DNA of 64,000 nt from Liquidambar formosana (lineage: Eukaryota; Streptophyta; Magnoliopsida; Saxifragales; Altingiaceae): assembly GCA_039720395.1 (NCBI GenBank), contig CM077824.1, forward strand, positions 22,034,013-22,098,012, written 5' to 3'. A program made the position numbers and the translations under genes. Below are positions 11,647 through 24,920 of the stretch, piece by piece (position 1 is the first letter of the stretch; every line of letters starts with the position of its first letter). A model generated the notes under the pieces. That model did not search any database, was not told the origin of the DNA, and saw only the letters and a program-made list of their open reading frames with translations.

Positions 11647-11872
11647 CCTCTGTTTGGTTCCTAGATTCTACCAAGGAAAAAAAAGTCAAGGGAAAAAAAA
11701 TAGTATGTAAAGAAAATGAAAGGAAAAAATAAAATTATATCAATCCAATATTATTCTAATTTTTCTTCTTCTTCTATCAATTTTCCATTGCAACCAAATA
11801 AGAGAGAGTATAATTTTTTATATATATATATTTTTTTTTCCTTGATAAACTCCGGGAACCAAATAGAGCCTA
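11647..11872. mobile_element. MITE, CTCTGTTTGGTTCC ends (copy 1)
   Basis: The left end (CTCTGTTTGGTTCC) and the inverse of the right end (GCTCTATTTGGTTCC) face each other about 225 bp apart, with AAGG/CCTT-rich inner flanks. The element at 16580-16790 has the same type of ends, so they appear to be one family. Confidence 0.5.
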
Positions 11873-11943
11873 AAAATTTAAACAAAAAAAAAAAAAAAAA
11901 AATTGTTATACTTCAAACGTTTTACTTTTCACCATGTGGCTTT

Positions 11944-13546
<1,603 letters not shown>

Positions 13547-14920
13547 GTTTTGGTCAGTCTGTCTTCCTAGCTTGCTCGTGTTAGTTATTTACGAAATTTT
13601 TTTTGGGATTCTCGTCATGATTGGGTTTTCCAATTGTCCGTGTTGGTGTTGATTAGCTTTTGTTTGTTTTTGTTCAACTTCTGTTGTTTAGTGCTTTGCG
13701 GTGGAGACTATGCTAAATCTCCTACATTCTCTGTCACCTATATGTGATAGTTTTGTTTTATTTGATATTAGAATCCATATGTTTGCTTTCACTAATAGAT
13801 TTTTGACACATAAGGTGGGTGGTAAAAATAGAAAAGAGATTCTCTTTATTTAGTCGACAGTCTAATGAAATGTAGACTATTTATACCATGTGGAACCCAT
13901 GAAAACATATGGGATTTATATGATATGAACGGTTTAAATTTTAATAGACCATCCATTACAATGAAAAAGATCCTTACTCGTAAAGATGCATGATAAAACA
14001 TGAGTTAAATAGCATTTTACTTGTAGTGCTTGTGTTTGTCTCTTGGATGTTTTTTTGGGATAAGTGAGCTTCATTATTTCTCTATCAGAGAAAAGGAAAA
14101 TGATAAGCGGGCGACTAACATTGTTCCTTCAATTGTGTTTGTTTCCTTTATTGGGTTCCCTTTTTCAAGGGATTACGATTCTTTTTTTCACACGATTCTT
14201 CCCATTTTTATTACCCATTTTGTAGGGATCTCAACCTCAATGAAAAGAAAACGATAAAAAAAGAAAAAAGAGGGGTGGGAGATGGGAAGAGATGTATAAA
14301 GTATGAACATAGTTGCGTGAGTTTTGTGCCCTCTGCAACTGGTTTGGACTCAAACTGTTCATCAGGAGAGCAAATTATTCGTGATCTTCTCTCTTCTACC
14401 CACCTCTGCCTATCGTCAAATACCCATCAATCCATCAATCCTAGCGCCATCAACGCTTCAGCGATTGCAACTCTCTCTCTCTACCTTTCTCGTTGTTTTC
14501 CATCACACAACAACAGCCCCTAGTAAAGAAGTGCCCTCACACAACTCCCAAGTGAAGATCTGTGATGGTGTTTGGTCAAGATCTATATATGATTTGGGCT
14601 GTAATCGATTGTGGTGGTAAGCTTGCTCGTAATGGGGGAAGGTTCTGAATTTTTTATGGTGCGATTCTAGTGGTCAATGAAAATTGCAATGGGTTCGATT
14701 CAAGCTTGTTGTGTGAAGTTTGGACTTTTTTGGTCTACGATGGAGGCTTAACAAGAGGCTCGCTGAAGGTGCCTTTATGGTGGTTTGACAGAGTTATGGT
14801 CTTTTACTTGTTTTTTTTTTTGTTTTTTTTTTTTTTTTTTTTTTTTTGCTGCTTGTATCTATGTTATCTTTTTTTTTTTTGTTTTTTTTTTTGCTGCTTG
14901 TATTTATGTTATGTGGAATT
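13547..14920. other. Intergenic DNA, no gene recognised
   Basis: Contains poly-T tracts at 14811-14846 and 14869-14892. A less AT-rich stretch at 14275-14620 has open frames in two registers, but no recognisable protein or consistent splice structure. Confidence 0.45.
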
Positions 14921-15235
14921 ATCTTGAATTTAGGTGGGGATGTGGTTGTTGCCTGGGTTTGTGGGGAGGAAAGGGAGGAGAGGTGTGAACCCCATTGTTA
15001 TCTGAATAAAATCTCAACTTATTTGAATTGTCGTTGTTGAGTTTTTGTGATTATCTTGATGCAATTCTTGTGGAATTGCCTTGGTGCATTTTCTGTATGA
15101 TGCATCATTGTGGATATCTTGAATTTAGGTGGGGATGTGGTTGTTGCATGGGTTTGTCGAGAGGCGTGAACCCCATTGTTATCTAAATAAAATCTCAATT
15201 TATTTGAATTATCGTGGTTGAGTTTTTGTAAGTAT
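14921..15235 (+). repeat. 195-bp direct duplication
   Basis: The sequence beginning ATCTTGAATTTAGGTGGGGA occurs at 14921 and again at 15116, with close similarity for over 110 bp. It looks like an old tandem duplication. Confidence 0.75.
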
Positions 15236-16579
15236 CCTGATACAATTATTGTGGAGTGTTTTGATGGAACCTAGTCGAATGAGAGAGGTGGTTTCGAGTG
15301 CGAGTGGATTCCTTTTTGGGAATCACTGAATTGAAGGAGAATGTTTGAGGAAGTGGTATTCGAAATTTAGATAAAACCCAGTTATCTAATTTTTAAAGCA
15401 ATCTCACCCGCAAAATTTGGAATGTTTGAGGAAGTGGTAGTCGAATGATAGATTTTTATCTGGTTTATTTTGATGATTATTGAAATATTTAGTGTTTAGA
15501 TACTCGATTAGTCAGATAAGCTGTACAATATTATCTTAATCTGATATTTTTTTTTATCAGATAACAAAGATTATTTAGTCTAATGTCCCATATATTCAGA
15601 TAACTCGAGTCCATTTATTCAAATAAATTAGGAGTTCTATTAGATAACAATGGCCATAATTGTACATGACAGTTAAGATAAATTGAGAGTTTTATCAGAT
15701 AACAATGGGGTTACGCAGCGAACAAATGTAAAACCCTAATAGGGTCGGTGAGTAATAGGGTCGGAGAGGTTTTTCAAATACGGGAGATTTGAGAAAGTTT
15801 GGTCGATGATTCCTTTTGTGAATCATTGAAAGGAAGGAGAAGATTTGAGGAAAGTTTTAAGAAATTTAGATAACCCCCAATTATCTGATTTTTCGAAGCA
15901 TATCTGATCGAGAAATTAGGAATTCCCATATTTAGGTTTATTTTGGTTACTAATGGTGTTAATACTACTGACCAATCAGGTTCAACCACGTCAGTGGTCT
16001 TATGTTTTGGTCCTTTAATAGTGGTCCTATGTATCACTATTCCAGAGAAAAGCATATAGGTTTTTTTTCTCTTTAAAAAAAAAAATGGACCTTTTTGGTT
16101 AAGGGACAATAGGATTAGCGTTAAAGTCTCCTAATCAAACAATCTAGACGATAGGATCACCATCCTCGAGCTCCACATGGACCTATTGACGGTGGGGGAT
16201 GGTGATTTTTGGGTCTCAACGCCGGATTTGGAAGGCTGGAAGCCAATAGGCCCAATGCTACACGGCCTGGACTCATAATCGTTAGGCTAAATGGCACGAC
16301 CCGTTCTATGGTTAGTAGGGTAATGATCAAATGATCTGGTGAATAGATTCTACCTGTTTATTCAACTATTTCTTAGAGTACGAAGTTTATTTTTTATTTT
16401 ACAGCTCTTTCAATATTTTATTCTAAGTTATTGGATACTATGCATTTAGTCTCGACTAGCACGTCGACCCATCATTGCTGCCAAAATGGGTTGTTTCCTT
16501 TTTATTTTTTTTTATTTTTATTTTTTATGGAAGCATGTTTGCATGTTTATGTGTTTGGGTGCTTAGTGTTTTCCTTTAA
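15236..16579. other. Intergenic DNA with a diverged direct repeat
   Basis: About 120 bp at 15305-15425 (GGAATCACTGAATTGAAGG...) recurs in diverged form at 15805-15925. The rest is AT-rich, with no recognised gene. Confidence 0.45.
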
Positions 16580-16790
16580 GCTCTATTTGGTTTGTGGATT
16601 TTATCAAGACAAAAAAAAACTAAAATATAAGGAATTGTACTTTTTTTTACTTGGTTGTAATGAAAAATTGGAAGAAAAAAAATAATTTGAATAATTTTGG
16701 TTTGATATGATTTTATCTTTTCATTTCGTTTTTTTTTCTCTTCATTTTTTTTTCTTCCTTTGTAGAATCCATAAACCAAATAGAGAGTTA
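16580..16790. mobile_element. MITE, CTCTATTTGGTT ends (copy 2)
   Basis: CTCTATTTGGTTTGTGGATT (left) and the inverse of the right end, CTCTATTTGGTTTATGGATT, differ by one base in 20. The internal DNA is A/T runs. Same family as 11647-11872. Confidence 0.65.
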
Positions 16791-18271
16791 GTTTGGGCAA
16801 ACTCCTAAGAGATGGATTTATGAGGACCTGTTTTCTTAATAGGGATTATTACGGTTTAATATATGATTAGCGTAATTAATCCCTTGATTTGTTGGATAAC
16901 CTCATGTAAGAGTAATCCATGTGTATGATAATTTAATATTATATGTGTTTTGACGCTTGTTTTGATAGATTGAGTATCCTACGTGAGTGTTGGGCCTTAT
17001 TTGCAGTTTTGGGTTTAAGCTGCTAAAATTTAGGTAAGTGTTGGAAAAAAATGAATTTTTGTAAATCTTCGTTTTTAAAGATAATTTTTTGTGGTAATAG
17101 ATGTTTATAATATTATAAGACTTCTGTAATTTTATTGGATTTTATTAGCATGTTTGGAATGGGTTCCTTACATGTTTGTTTTAAAAAAATCTGTCGAGAG
17201 ACGGATTTTGTACTAAAACTTGGAAATGAGATTTTGATATATTTGGAATTTGATTTTTTTGATATTCTATTTGGATTCAAATGGGGGATTGTTTGCTTAT
17301 TTTCATTAAATAACTTAAAGTAAATGGACTCATGACATTTACTTAAATGTTTTGAATGAAAATAAGGTTATACTGTGTATTCTGTCTGTTTGAGTCGACT
17401 GAATTGTCAATTTAGTTGACTGAATTACACAGAATCTGAGATATTTAATTCTGGAATTTTCAGTCGATTGAATCTTCAATTTAGTTGACTGAATTAGAAA
17501 ATTAGTTCAGTGAATTGAGCAGCAGCTCTTATTTTAACTTTTAGCTAAAATGACGCATGTGCCCCCACTCTTATGTTTTAAAACTCCTTTGGCTCGACCC
17601 TTAGGCATCATTTTCAGGTCTCCCAACTAAAGAGAGAGGGAGAGACAGAGGGAGAGAGAGAGAGTGTTGTGAGAGGTCAACGGTGACTCGCTAGAGCATC
17701 ATAGCTCCGATCCGACGCCGACAAGCGTTGATCTTGCACTATTTGGCCCAATCTACATGTCTACGATGATAGTTTTGCATTTTCATCACTCATCATTGAG
17801 GTAGGGGACATTTTCTTAGTTTAATCCCTTGATTTATGGGGGTTTGGGTATATATTATGTAAATATACATGTATTTGGTAGTTTTTGCATAAATATCATG
17901 CATGAGGTATATATTTGCTAAGTTTCACAAATTGTGGGAAACCTAAAATTTGGTTTTACATCATTTTGTTATAAAAATGTTGTTTTTGAAATCATTCATT
18001 GGGAAATGGTTTGGAAATCATGCAGCTACTAACCTAACACCTTGGAGATTTTAATTATAAGAGAGGAATATTAAATCATCACCCACTTAAGATGACTATT
18101 ACTTGCTTTGTAAATGATGGCGTAAATTAGTGGGCTTGGCCCCTCTCTTTATGTGGGCTTTTCATCATGATCCACCAACAAAAGTCAAAGAGTTGATGTT
18201 TTTAGACTTAATTAATATTCGAAAGATAAACAGCCATGAAGTCAATGTTGACACACCAAATTAGGGACTAA
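16791..18271. other. Intergenic DNA
   Basis: AT-rich. A GA microsatellite lies at 17629-17663, and short repeats of TTTAGTTGACTGAATTA occur at 17405-17500. A UTR-like segment near 17660-17800 ends in a possible donor (GAG|GTAGGG at about 17801), but no gene could be built on it. Confidence 0.4.
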
Positions 18272-18280
18272 AAGTTGGAC

Positions 18281-19083
18281 GAGCCATGGAGCGGCTATTG
18301 CAACCCCCCAAACATATTAGTTGCCCCCACCAGATTTTCTTACCCCCCAAATTTACATACCCACCCCTCTAAACGGGTAAAATACCCCTCCTTCTAAATA
18401 ACCCTAACCCTTCTCACCTACCCCACTCCCCGATCTGGAAGTGTGATGGCGACGATGAGGAAAGGCGATGACCGGCAAGGAAGGGCGATGGCGACGGTGA
18501 TGGTGCCATTTTTTCAAATCTGTATGTTTTTTGGCAAGGGAGGTTCTTCCTCTTCTCTTTTCTTTCTTTCTTTCTTTCTTTCCCTTTTTTTTTTTTTTTT
18601 TTTTCCCCTTTGCTGGTCAGATTTGTGTGTTTTCTGACAAGGGAGGTTCTTCCTCTTCAAAACCTCCATTTTTTCCACTGATTGGAAGGAAGAGAAAGAA
18701 ATAGAAAGAAAAAAAAGAGGGTTGCCGCCGGGAGGGAAGAGGAGAAGAAAAAGAAAAGAAAAGGGAAGGAAAAAAAAAAAAAAAAAAAGAAGAAGAGAAG
18801 AAGAGGGCTGTCAACGAGAGGGAGGGCTGCCGACGAGAGAGGGGTTTTGGGAAAAAAAAAAAAAAAAAAAGAGAAGAAGAGGGAAGAGGAGGAAGGAAGA
18901 AGAGGGGTGCGTTTGCCTCGCCATCACCGGTGGGGTGGGGTGCCGGACTTGTGGGAGAGGGGTGCAGGAGAGGGGATGGGTGGGGGTACTTAATCCCTTT
19001 TTGGTAATTTTGTATAATAATTTTTTTAATTAAAAAATATGGGGGGGCAACTTTATGTTTGGGGGATTGCAATAGCCGTTCCC
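18281..19083. mobile_element. MULE-type nonautonomous element, 9-bp TSD
   Basis: A perfect 9-bp target duplicate AAGTTGGAC flanks it (18272-18280 and 19084-19092). The inverted ends share CGGCTATTGCA, then CCCCCAAACAT and AGTTGCCCCC, over about 38 bp. Length is 803 bp. The interior has a 41-bp direct repeat (18516-18556 and 18618-18658) and polypurine/polypyrimidine runs. Long ORFs in it are low-complexity Lys/Arg or Phe/Ser runs, not genes. A small GC-rich piece at 18443-18510 could be captured DNA. Confidence 0.85.
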
Positions 19084-19092
19084 AAGTTGGAC

Positions 19093-19820
19093 ATGGGTCT
19101 TACCTTTGTCCCATATGGGGACCCATTTCTACATAGCCCAGCTAAACACCTACCAAAATACCAAAATGTTGAATTTTTATTTATTTATATTTATTTATTC
19201 ATGTTTTTAGGGGACATGCCAATGTTTAATCCCAACTCTCCAAGTGGAAGTTTTAGAATCTCGACCAACTAGGTTAAGTGTAGTGTGGCTTTTTTATTTT
19301 TATTATCAAATCGGCGCACGACAATGGAATGAAGCCCTAAATTTACTCCCTCTAGTATCTGGAGTCTTTTCGTCTTTATGAAACTGGATTTTCAGGCAAA
19401 TGAACCGGCGTGAATAGTGGCTCTCGAATCCCATGTTTTCCGGCGTTAATAGTATAATGGCAACGTTTGTAAATTCGAGGAAACTATTAAATGAGGGCAT
19501 TTTTTACCGTAAAGAGGTAAAAGGGGTTTTTACTAATGTGTTTCTTTTAGAGGGCCTATTCTTAAACCACTCTTATACTTAGAGCCTATGACCAAAAATC
19601 CCTAAAAAAATTTTTTAAAAAAATGAAAAAAATAAAATATTCCATGGTTCGGCCAAAAAATGAAAAAAAATCTTCCATGGTGCACATGCGTCTCTTTACA
19701 CGTAAATGTGAATACATTTTATCAACCCAACTTAATCAGCGAAAATTAAACCCAAAATCCTTTACTTATAGAGATTCGAGTTCCAAGAACCTCAAGTACG
19801 TCCATAAAATTATACTTTAA
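19093..19820. other. Intergenic DNA, nothing recognised
   Basis: AT-rich, with TTTA repeats near 19180. No gene, RNA or clear transposon ends were seen. Confidence 0.45.
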
Positions 19821-20055
19821 GGGGCTGTTTGGCAAACCTAAGAACTTAGCCAGTTGAGGATAAGACTGGTCAGTTTTGATTTCATATTGTTTGGTAAGGT
19901 CTCTTTTTCCTGATAAACAGTTCAACTTTGTTATGAGGATAAGGTATAAACACAGTTCTTTTTAAATCAATTGTGAGTCGGTTTATTTAAAAATCAGATA
20001 ACAATTATGGATTAGATTTAATTTGATCCAGATTTTGAATTTTCCAAACAAGCCC
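19821..20055. mobile_element. Tourist-like MITE with TAA targets
   Basis: The ends GGGGCTGTTTGG and GGGCTTGTTTGG (inverse of the right) are flanked by TAA at 19818-19820 and 20056-20058. Length is 235 bp. The layout fits a Harbinger/Tourist MITE. Confidence 0.6.
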
Positions 20056-20058
20056 TAA

Positions 20059-20938
20059 GATATGAATGGGCAACGGCAATAAAATTAAGTTGGTAAATAT
20101 AAATGCATTTAACTAAACCAACGTACTTAATCACACAGCTGAGAGGCAGAAAACAAGGTCTTGATTTTCCAGTCTGAAGTGCAAAGACAAGTTTACCAAA
20201 AAAAAAAAAAAAAAGAGGTGCAAAGACAAAACAAAAAGAAGTAAAGAGTGGAAGGATAAATTTTTATTATCACAAGTTTTAACTGACGATTACTACGACT
20301 TTGCCAATTTAATAATTAATTGAGCTATATCAAACTCGCAAAAGAAAGTTGACCTTTGTATCTATGCATTCTCACTTGTATTTCTTCTTTGATGCATATA
20401 TTCCTGGAAAATTTTCTTTCCTTTACATCACATAAACTGATTGATATTGAATAAACAAAATCAACAATTTGAGTTGATTTTCTTCTTTATTTATCTACTG
20501 AGGCACATGCATGACTTAATCAGCTAGCCCTGCCTTCTCGCGAGTTTGATTAGCTCAACCAGAATAATGAGTCATAGAAAGGGGCTGGTAAGGAGGCGTG
20601 CACATATATAGGAGCAGGGCTACGAATTCTTTGTAAAATGTCAACTGTGGTTGACCGGATTCTTTGACTGGTCAATAGACTTCCGTATCCCAAAATAATA
20701 GTTGGTATCTGGCCGGCCGGATGAATTAATGAATTAATCAACCCTTTCAATCCAACTTCGGTGGACATATATAGATGTGAAGTAGGGAAGACAACCGGGA
20801 AGGAGCAAGCTTTAATTTTTAAGACTTTTGGAAGGAGTTATAAATTTCTCCATTTTCTTTTTCCTTACAAAGTTTTGAGAAGTGAGATCATTTTTCTTAG
20901 TCTCCATTCCAATCCCCACCCCCCAAAAAAATAGAAAA
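20059..20938. other. Upstream region of the WAK-like gene
   Basis: Intergenic. It includes a 72-codon minus-strand ORF (20550-20768) of ordinary composition that I cannot identify. No clear TATA could be chosen for the downstream gene. Confidence 0.35.
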
Positions 20939-23900
20939 ATGGGAGAGAGAAGAGGGGTTTTTCAATTTGTGCTTCATATTATCTTTATACTATAGCTAAA
21001 CAAAAGACCATTTGCGCTAGCAACATCCTTAGCAAGGCCTAATTACAATGAGACTTGCGGAGACGTTGTCATTCCATTTGCCTTTGGAATCGGAGCGGGT
21101 TGTTACATGGATAATTGGTTCGCAGTAACTTGCAACACCCCCTTCAGCCCTCCCAGGCCTTTCATAAGTAGCTTCGATCTCGAGCTGCTGGAAGTTTCAT
21201 TAAATGGAACGGTTCGCGTAAACAATCCAATGACTTCTTCGAGTTGTGCCAACAGATCAACTGGAGACGATGTCCTCTTCCTTCGCAGCCCCTTCTCATT
21301 CTCAGCCAGCAAAAACAAATTCACCGCCGTGGGCTGTGACTTCCTCGCGTATTTCACACAGGATGGGACCGCCATCGGTGGGTGCATGTCCATTTGCAAT
21401 GGAAATACCCAAGAAAGGGGTTGCTATGGCATCAACTGCTGCCAAACAATAATCCCACACTCTCTTCAGTTCTTTGGTGCATCTATAACCGCCGTTCATT
21501 CATCAAACATCGGCAGGGGATGCAAGAATGTGTTCATGGTTGACCAAGAATGGTTCACTGCTGACAGAACCAATATCTCTGCCGTGCAAAATATGGATTA
21601 CGTTCCTGTGGTTCTAGATTGGGGGATTTCCAATGGGATGTGTGAATTAGCTGCGACGAATGGCTCAACAGCTAACACCTCCATCACCTTTTGCGGCACT
21701 AACACTTACTGTTCAAGTAATCAAAGCTCCATTCGTGATTTATGATTTTGTGAAAAGGGCTATGAAGGAAACCCTTATCTTCCTCAAGGGTGTCAAGGTA
21801 AACGTCTCATCTTTTTGCATGAATGTCATGCTTTAAACTTCTACTGATAACTAAATGCCAGCAGGGGCTGCTAAAGTGCTTTGTGCCTGTGTGTCCCCTT
21901 TTATATTTCTTTTGTTCATGCAATAATGATTAGGTAATGGTCGTTGGCCCCCAAAATAAAAGAAACAGTCATGCATTACTAAGAACTTTGGTATATCAAA
22001 CTTTTCGCAAGCAAATTTGATGTACCAAACTTCTCACCTTATTGGTTATTGCTTAATTAATACTTATTAGTACTCATTTGCACGTCAGATATCAATGAAT
22101 GCGCAAACCCAAACAGCAGTCCCTGCGATATGATTTGTCAAAATACGCCAGGAAGTTACGTTTGCTCTTGCCGCAGTGGGTATATACTGATTGACAACAA
22201 ATGCTACAAACTTGGTGACTCTGGCAATAAATTTCGAGCGGTTATTCTAGGTAAGCCCTATTCTTCTTGTATCTATACTATCCCTTCATCCCAATTTGTT
22301 TAAGCTACTTGAACTCAAGGTGGTGTAGTTAATGCATTGTCATGTCAATAAATTTTAACTTCCAATTTTATCATCCTATAATAGAATGTTACTTGATGTG
22401 ATAATGGTATGGAAATTGTAATTTTAAATCTAACAAATGGTATTTTGGGAAAGTAATATAATTATATGCTTTAACTTTAGCAAATGAAAAACCATTTTCG
22501 AACAGCCAAACCATCTTCCATAATTCGCTATTGTCCAAGGAAAAACTAGCCTTTCATCTTTCAAAACTACAGAGTCGAAACCCAAATTGTCTTTCTCGTG
22601 AAAGTAAATGGTACACGAGCGATCACCCTTACAAGAAGTAATAGATACTAATACCTTCTTCTTTTTGTTTTTTTTTTTTTTCCCCAAATTCAATTCAAGG
22701 TTGAAAAAGTGAATAACCAATTTTCTTGGGTTGTGCCGGTGCTGGCACAGTCCTTGGAATACTGTTTTTACTTATTGGTACATGGGGGTTGTACAAAGCA
22801 GTAAAAAGAAGAAAGGAAATTATGCTCAAAGAAAAGTTCTTCAAACGGAATGGCGGTTTATTATTACAACAACAATTGTCATCAGGTGAAGCTAATGTTG
22901 ATAAAACCAAACCATTCACTTCAAAGGAGTTGGAACAGGGTACCGACCACTATAACGAGAATCGAATCCTAGGTCAAGGAGGCCAAGGTACGGTTTATAA
23001 AGGAATGTTGATAGATGGAAGGATTGTAGCAATAAAAAAGTCCAAAATAGTGGATGAAGGTCAGCTTGAACAATTCATTAATGAGGTTGTCATTCTATCA
23101 CAAATTAACCATAGAAATGTGGTGAAGCTTCTAGGATGTTGTTTGGAGACAGAAGTTCCTCTACTCGTTTATGAATTCATCCCCAATGGAACCCTTTCTG
23201 AATATATCCATGACCAAAATGAAGAGTTCCCAGTTTCATGGGAAACACACTTACGGATTGCTAAAGAAGTTGCAGGAGCTCTATATTACTTACATTCAGC
23301 AGCTTCCATTCCCATTTATCATCAAGACGTCAAATCTACAAACATACTTTTGGATTATAAATATCGAGCAAAAGTTTCAGACTTTGGGACTTCAAGATCA
23401 ATTGCTGTGGATCAAACTCACTTGACCACAATAGTACAAGGAACCTTTGGATACTTAGACTCAGAATACTTCCAAACAAGCCAATTTACAGAAAAGAGTG
23501 ACGTTTATAGTTTTGGGGTGGTTTTGGTTGAGCTCTTAACTGGACAAAAGCCAATCTCAATAACCAGATCGGAAGAAGGGAGAAATTTAGCCACATATTT
23601 TTTATTTGCAATGAAGGAGAATCGCTTGTTCGATATTATTGATGCTCGAGTTGCGAAAGTGGGTGACAAAGAACAAATCATGGCGGTTGCTAATCTTGCA
23701 AAAAGATGCTTGAACTTGAATGGGAGAAAAAGGCCTACAATGAAGGAAGTGGCAATGGAGTTGGAGGGGATTAAAAATTCAAATGGAGGTTTCACTATCC
23801 AACAAAATTACGAAGAGGTTGACTGCGTTGTAACTGAATTAAATGGGCCCTGGGATGCTGCTTCTACTTCAACCAGTCCACCTTTGGATGATTGTGCAGC

Positions 23901-23943
23901 CTCATCGTTAGACGTCCAACCTCTACTGTTTTACACAGTATGA
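20939..23943 (+). pseudogene. WAK-like receptor kinase gene, probably broken
   Basis: Wall-associated kinase-like proteins are plasma-membrane receptors with a cysteine-rich galacturonan-binding ectodomain, an EGF module and a Ser/Thr kinase. Exon 1 (20939-21797): signal-like start, GUB_WAK domain (CGDVVIPFAFG...) and C-terminal WAK region. Exon 2 (22089-22250): calcium-binding EGF module (DINEC...). Exon 3 (expected 22730-23943): transmembrane helix, then kinase with [11 protein letters not shown] loop, VAIKK lysine, [13 protein letters not shown] and [10 protein letters not shown]. Both introns are phase 1. Defects: TAG at 20993-20995 in the signal peptide; TGA at 21743-21745 near the end of exon 1; GG instead of AG at the expected exon 3 acceptor (22728-22729); and HQD for the catalytic HRD. 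An in-frame AG at 22749-22750 could act as a substitute acceptor and lose seven residues. The kinase frame itself is open. Confidence 0.88.
22726..23943 (+). CDS. Open kinase exon of the WAK-like gene
   Basis: A 405-codon open stretch covers the transmembrane segment (about residues 5-24), the juxtamembrane region and a complete kinase domain (about 70-345), ending in a TGA stop at 23941-23943. Glycine loop, ATP-binding lysine, DFG and activation segment are present. HRD reads HQD, which would remove the RD arginine and could change how activation works. It is listed separately because it is the only long intact part of the locus. Its first codon here is not a real start. Confidence 0.7.
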   Translation: MGCAGAGTVLGILFLLIGTWGLYKAVKRRKEIMLKEKFFKRNGGLLLQQQLSSGEANVDKTKPFTSKELEQGTDHYNENRILGQGGQGTVYKGMLIDGRIVAIKKSKIVDEGQLEQFINEVVILSQINHRNVVKLLGCCLETEVPLLVYEFIPNGTLSEYIHDQNEEFPVSWETHLRIAKEVAGALYYLHSAASIPIYHQDVKSTNILLDYKYRAKVSDFGTSRSIAVDQTHLTTIVQGTFGYLDSEYFQTSQFTEKSDVYSFGVVLVELLTGQKPISITRSEEGRNLATYFLFAMKENRLFDIIDARVAKVGDKEQIMAVANLAKRCLNLNGRKRPTMKEVAMELEGIKNSNGGFTIQQNYEEVDCVVTELNGPWDAASTSTSPPLDDCAASSLDVQPLLFYTV

Positions 23944-24032
23944 TGAATGAGAAGATTCGTCTTTTTATATATTTCGATCTTATCATTCCATGTTGTAGAA
24001 GTTTGAGAATACCTTAATTTATCATATCATTC

Positions 24033-24077
24033 CAATTCATTCCAAACAACACCAAACGTGTTGTTTGGAATGAATTG
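24033..24077. repeat. Perfect 20-bp hairpin
   Basis: CAATTCATTCCAAACAACAC (24033-24052) and its exact inverse (24058-24077) are separated by 5 bp. It lies 92 bp past the kinase stop. The surrounding CCATTCC/GGAATGG motifs resemble the MITE at 9049-9280, so it is probably a MITE end or remnant in the 3' flank. Confidence 0.8.
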
Positions 24078-24920
24078 AAACGTGATTCTATTCCATTCTA
24101 GCTAAACAAACATGCTCTTAAAGTGTTTATGGGAATCATATCATCTTGTAAACAAAATTTTAGAACAATCTTGAAGTCAGTGTGGGCAATAAGAAATCTT
24201 TCCATACATTGTCTTAAAACGCTTCTTACGGGTAAATACTACCCAGTTAGCAAATGTATTAACTCATTCCACAAGATCACCAAAATACATTCCATTTATC
24301 CACAAATTAGATGTCAGAATAATTATACTATACTCTATATATATATATATATAGATATATATATCTCAGGTTTGTTCTTATCAGGGATATCCCTGTTTAA
24401 TAGGTTTGAAGCAACTTTTTGCTCCTCTCACGTATTTTTCACAAAAAATGCATCCACAGGCAAGTTGATGGATAAAGAGGAATTGGGTGTTTAATTCAGA
24501 AAAATAAATAATTAGGGCCTGTTTGGTTGTCCAATTCAAAATTAAATAATTAAAAAAAATTACATAGGATTGAAGGCATAAATAGTGACAATGGAAATCA
24601 TTTTCATGTGTTTTCTAACTCTCCAGATTAATAAGTTGACGTACTTCTAGTGCAATTAATATGCTTGGGGAATGCCTTCTAGAGAGAAAATCAAGGAAAT
24701 CGGGTTTACTAATTTCGTTGAGCAAGTGGCCAACATACATAGCTGAGGAGGTTTATAAAGTCTAATCTCTTACAGGATGGAGCATTAAATAAATCTCTCA
24801 CAAAAAGCAATTTCTGAACAAACAGATAATCTCTCGTGGGATTTGTGGTGGGGTTATAAGAATGACAACTCTAAGAAGATTCATTTGGAACCATAGAGAT
24901 ATATGCATAAACATACTCTC
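24078..24920. other. Intergenic DNA
   Basis: Contains (AT)n at about 24337-24364 and a single MITE-like end (GGGCCTGTTTGG at 24515). No gene recognised. Confidence 0.4.

Noticed and set aside
18617..19072. Long Phe/Ser- or Lys/Arg-rich ORFs on both strands
   Set aside because: They come from polypurine/polypyrimidine runs inside the MULE-type element and show no domain.
20550..20768. 72-codon minus-strand ORF of ordinary composition
   Set aside because: I cannot match it to a family or give it splice partners. It may be a gene fragment, but the support is too weak for a gene call.
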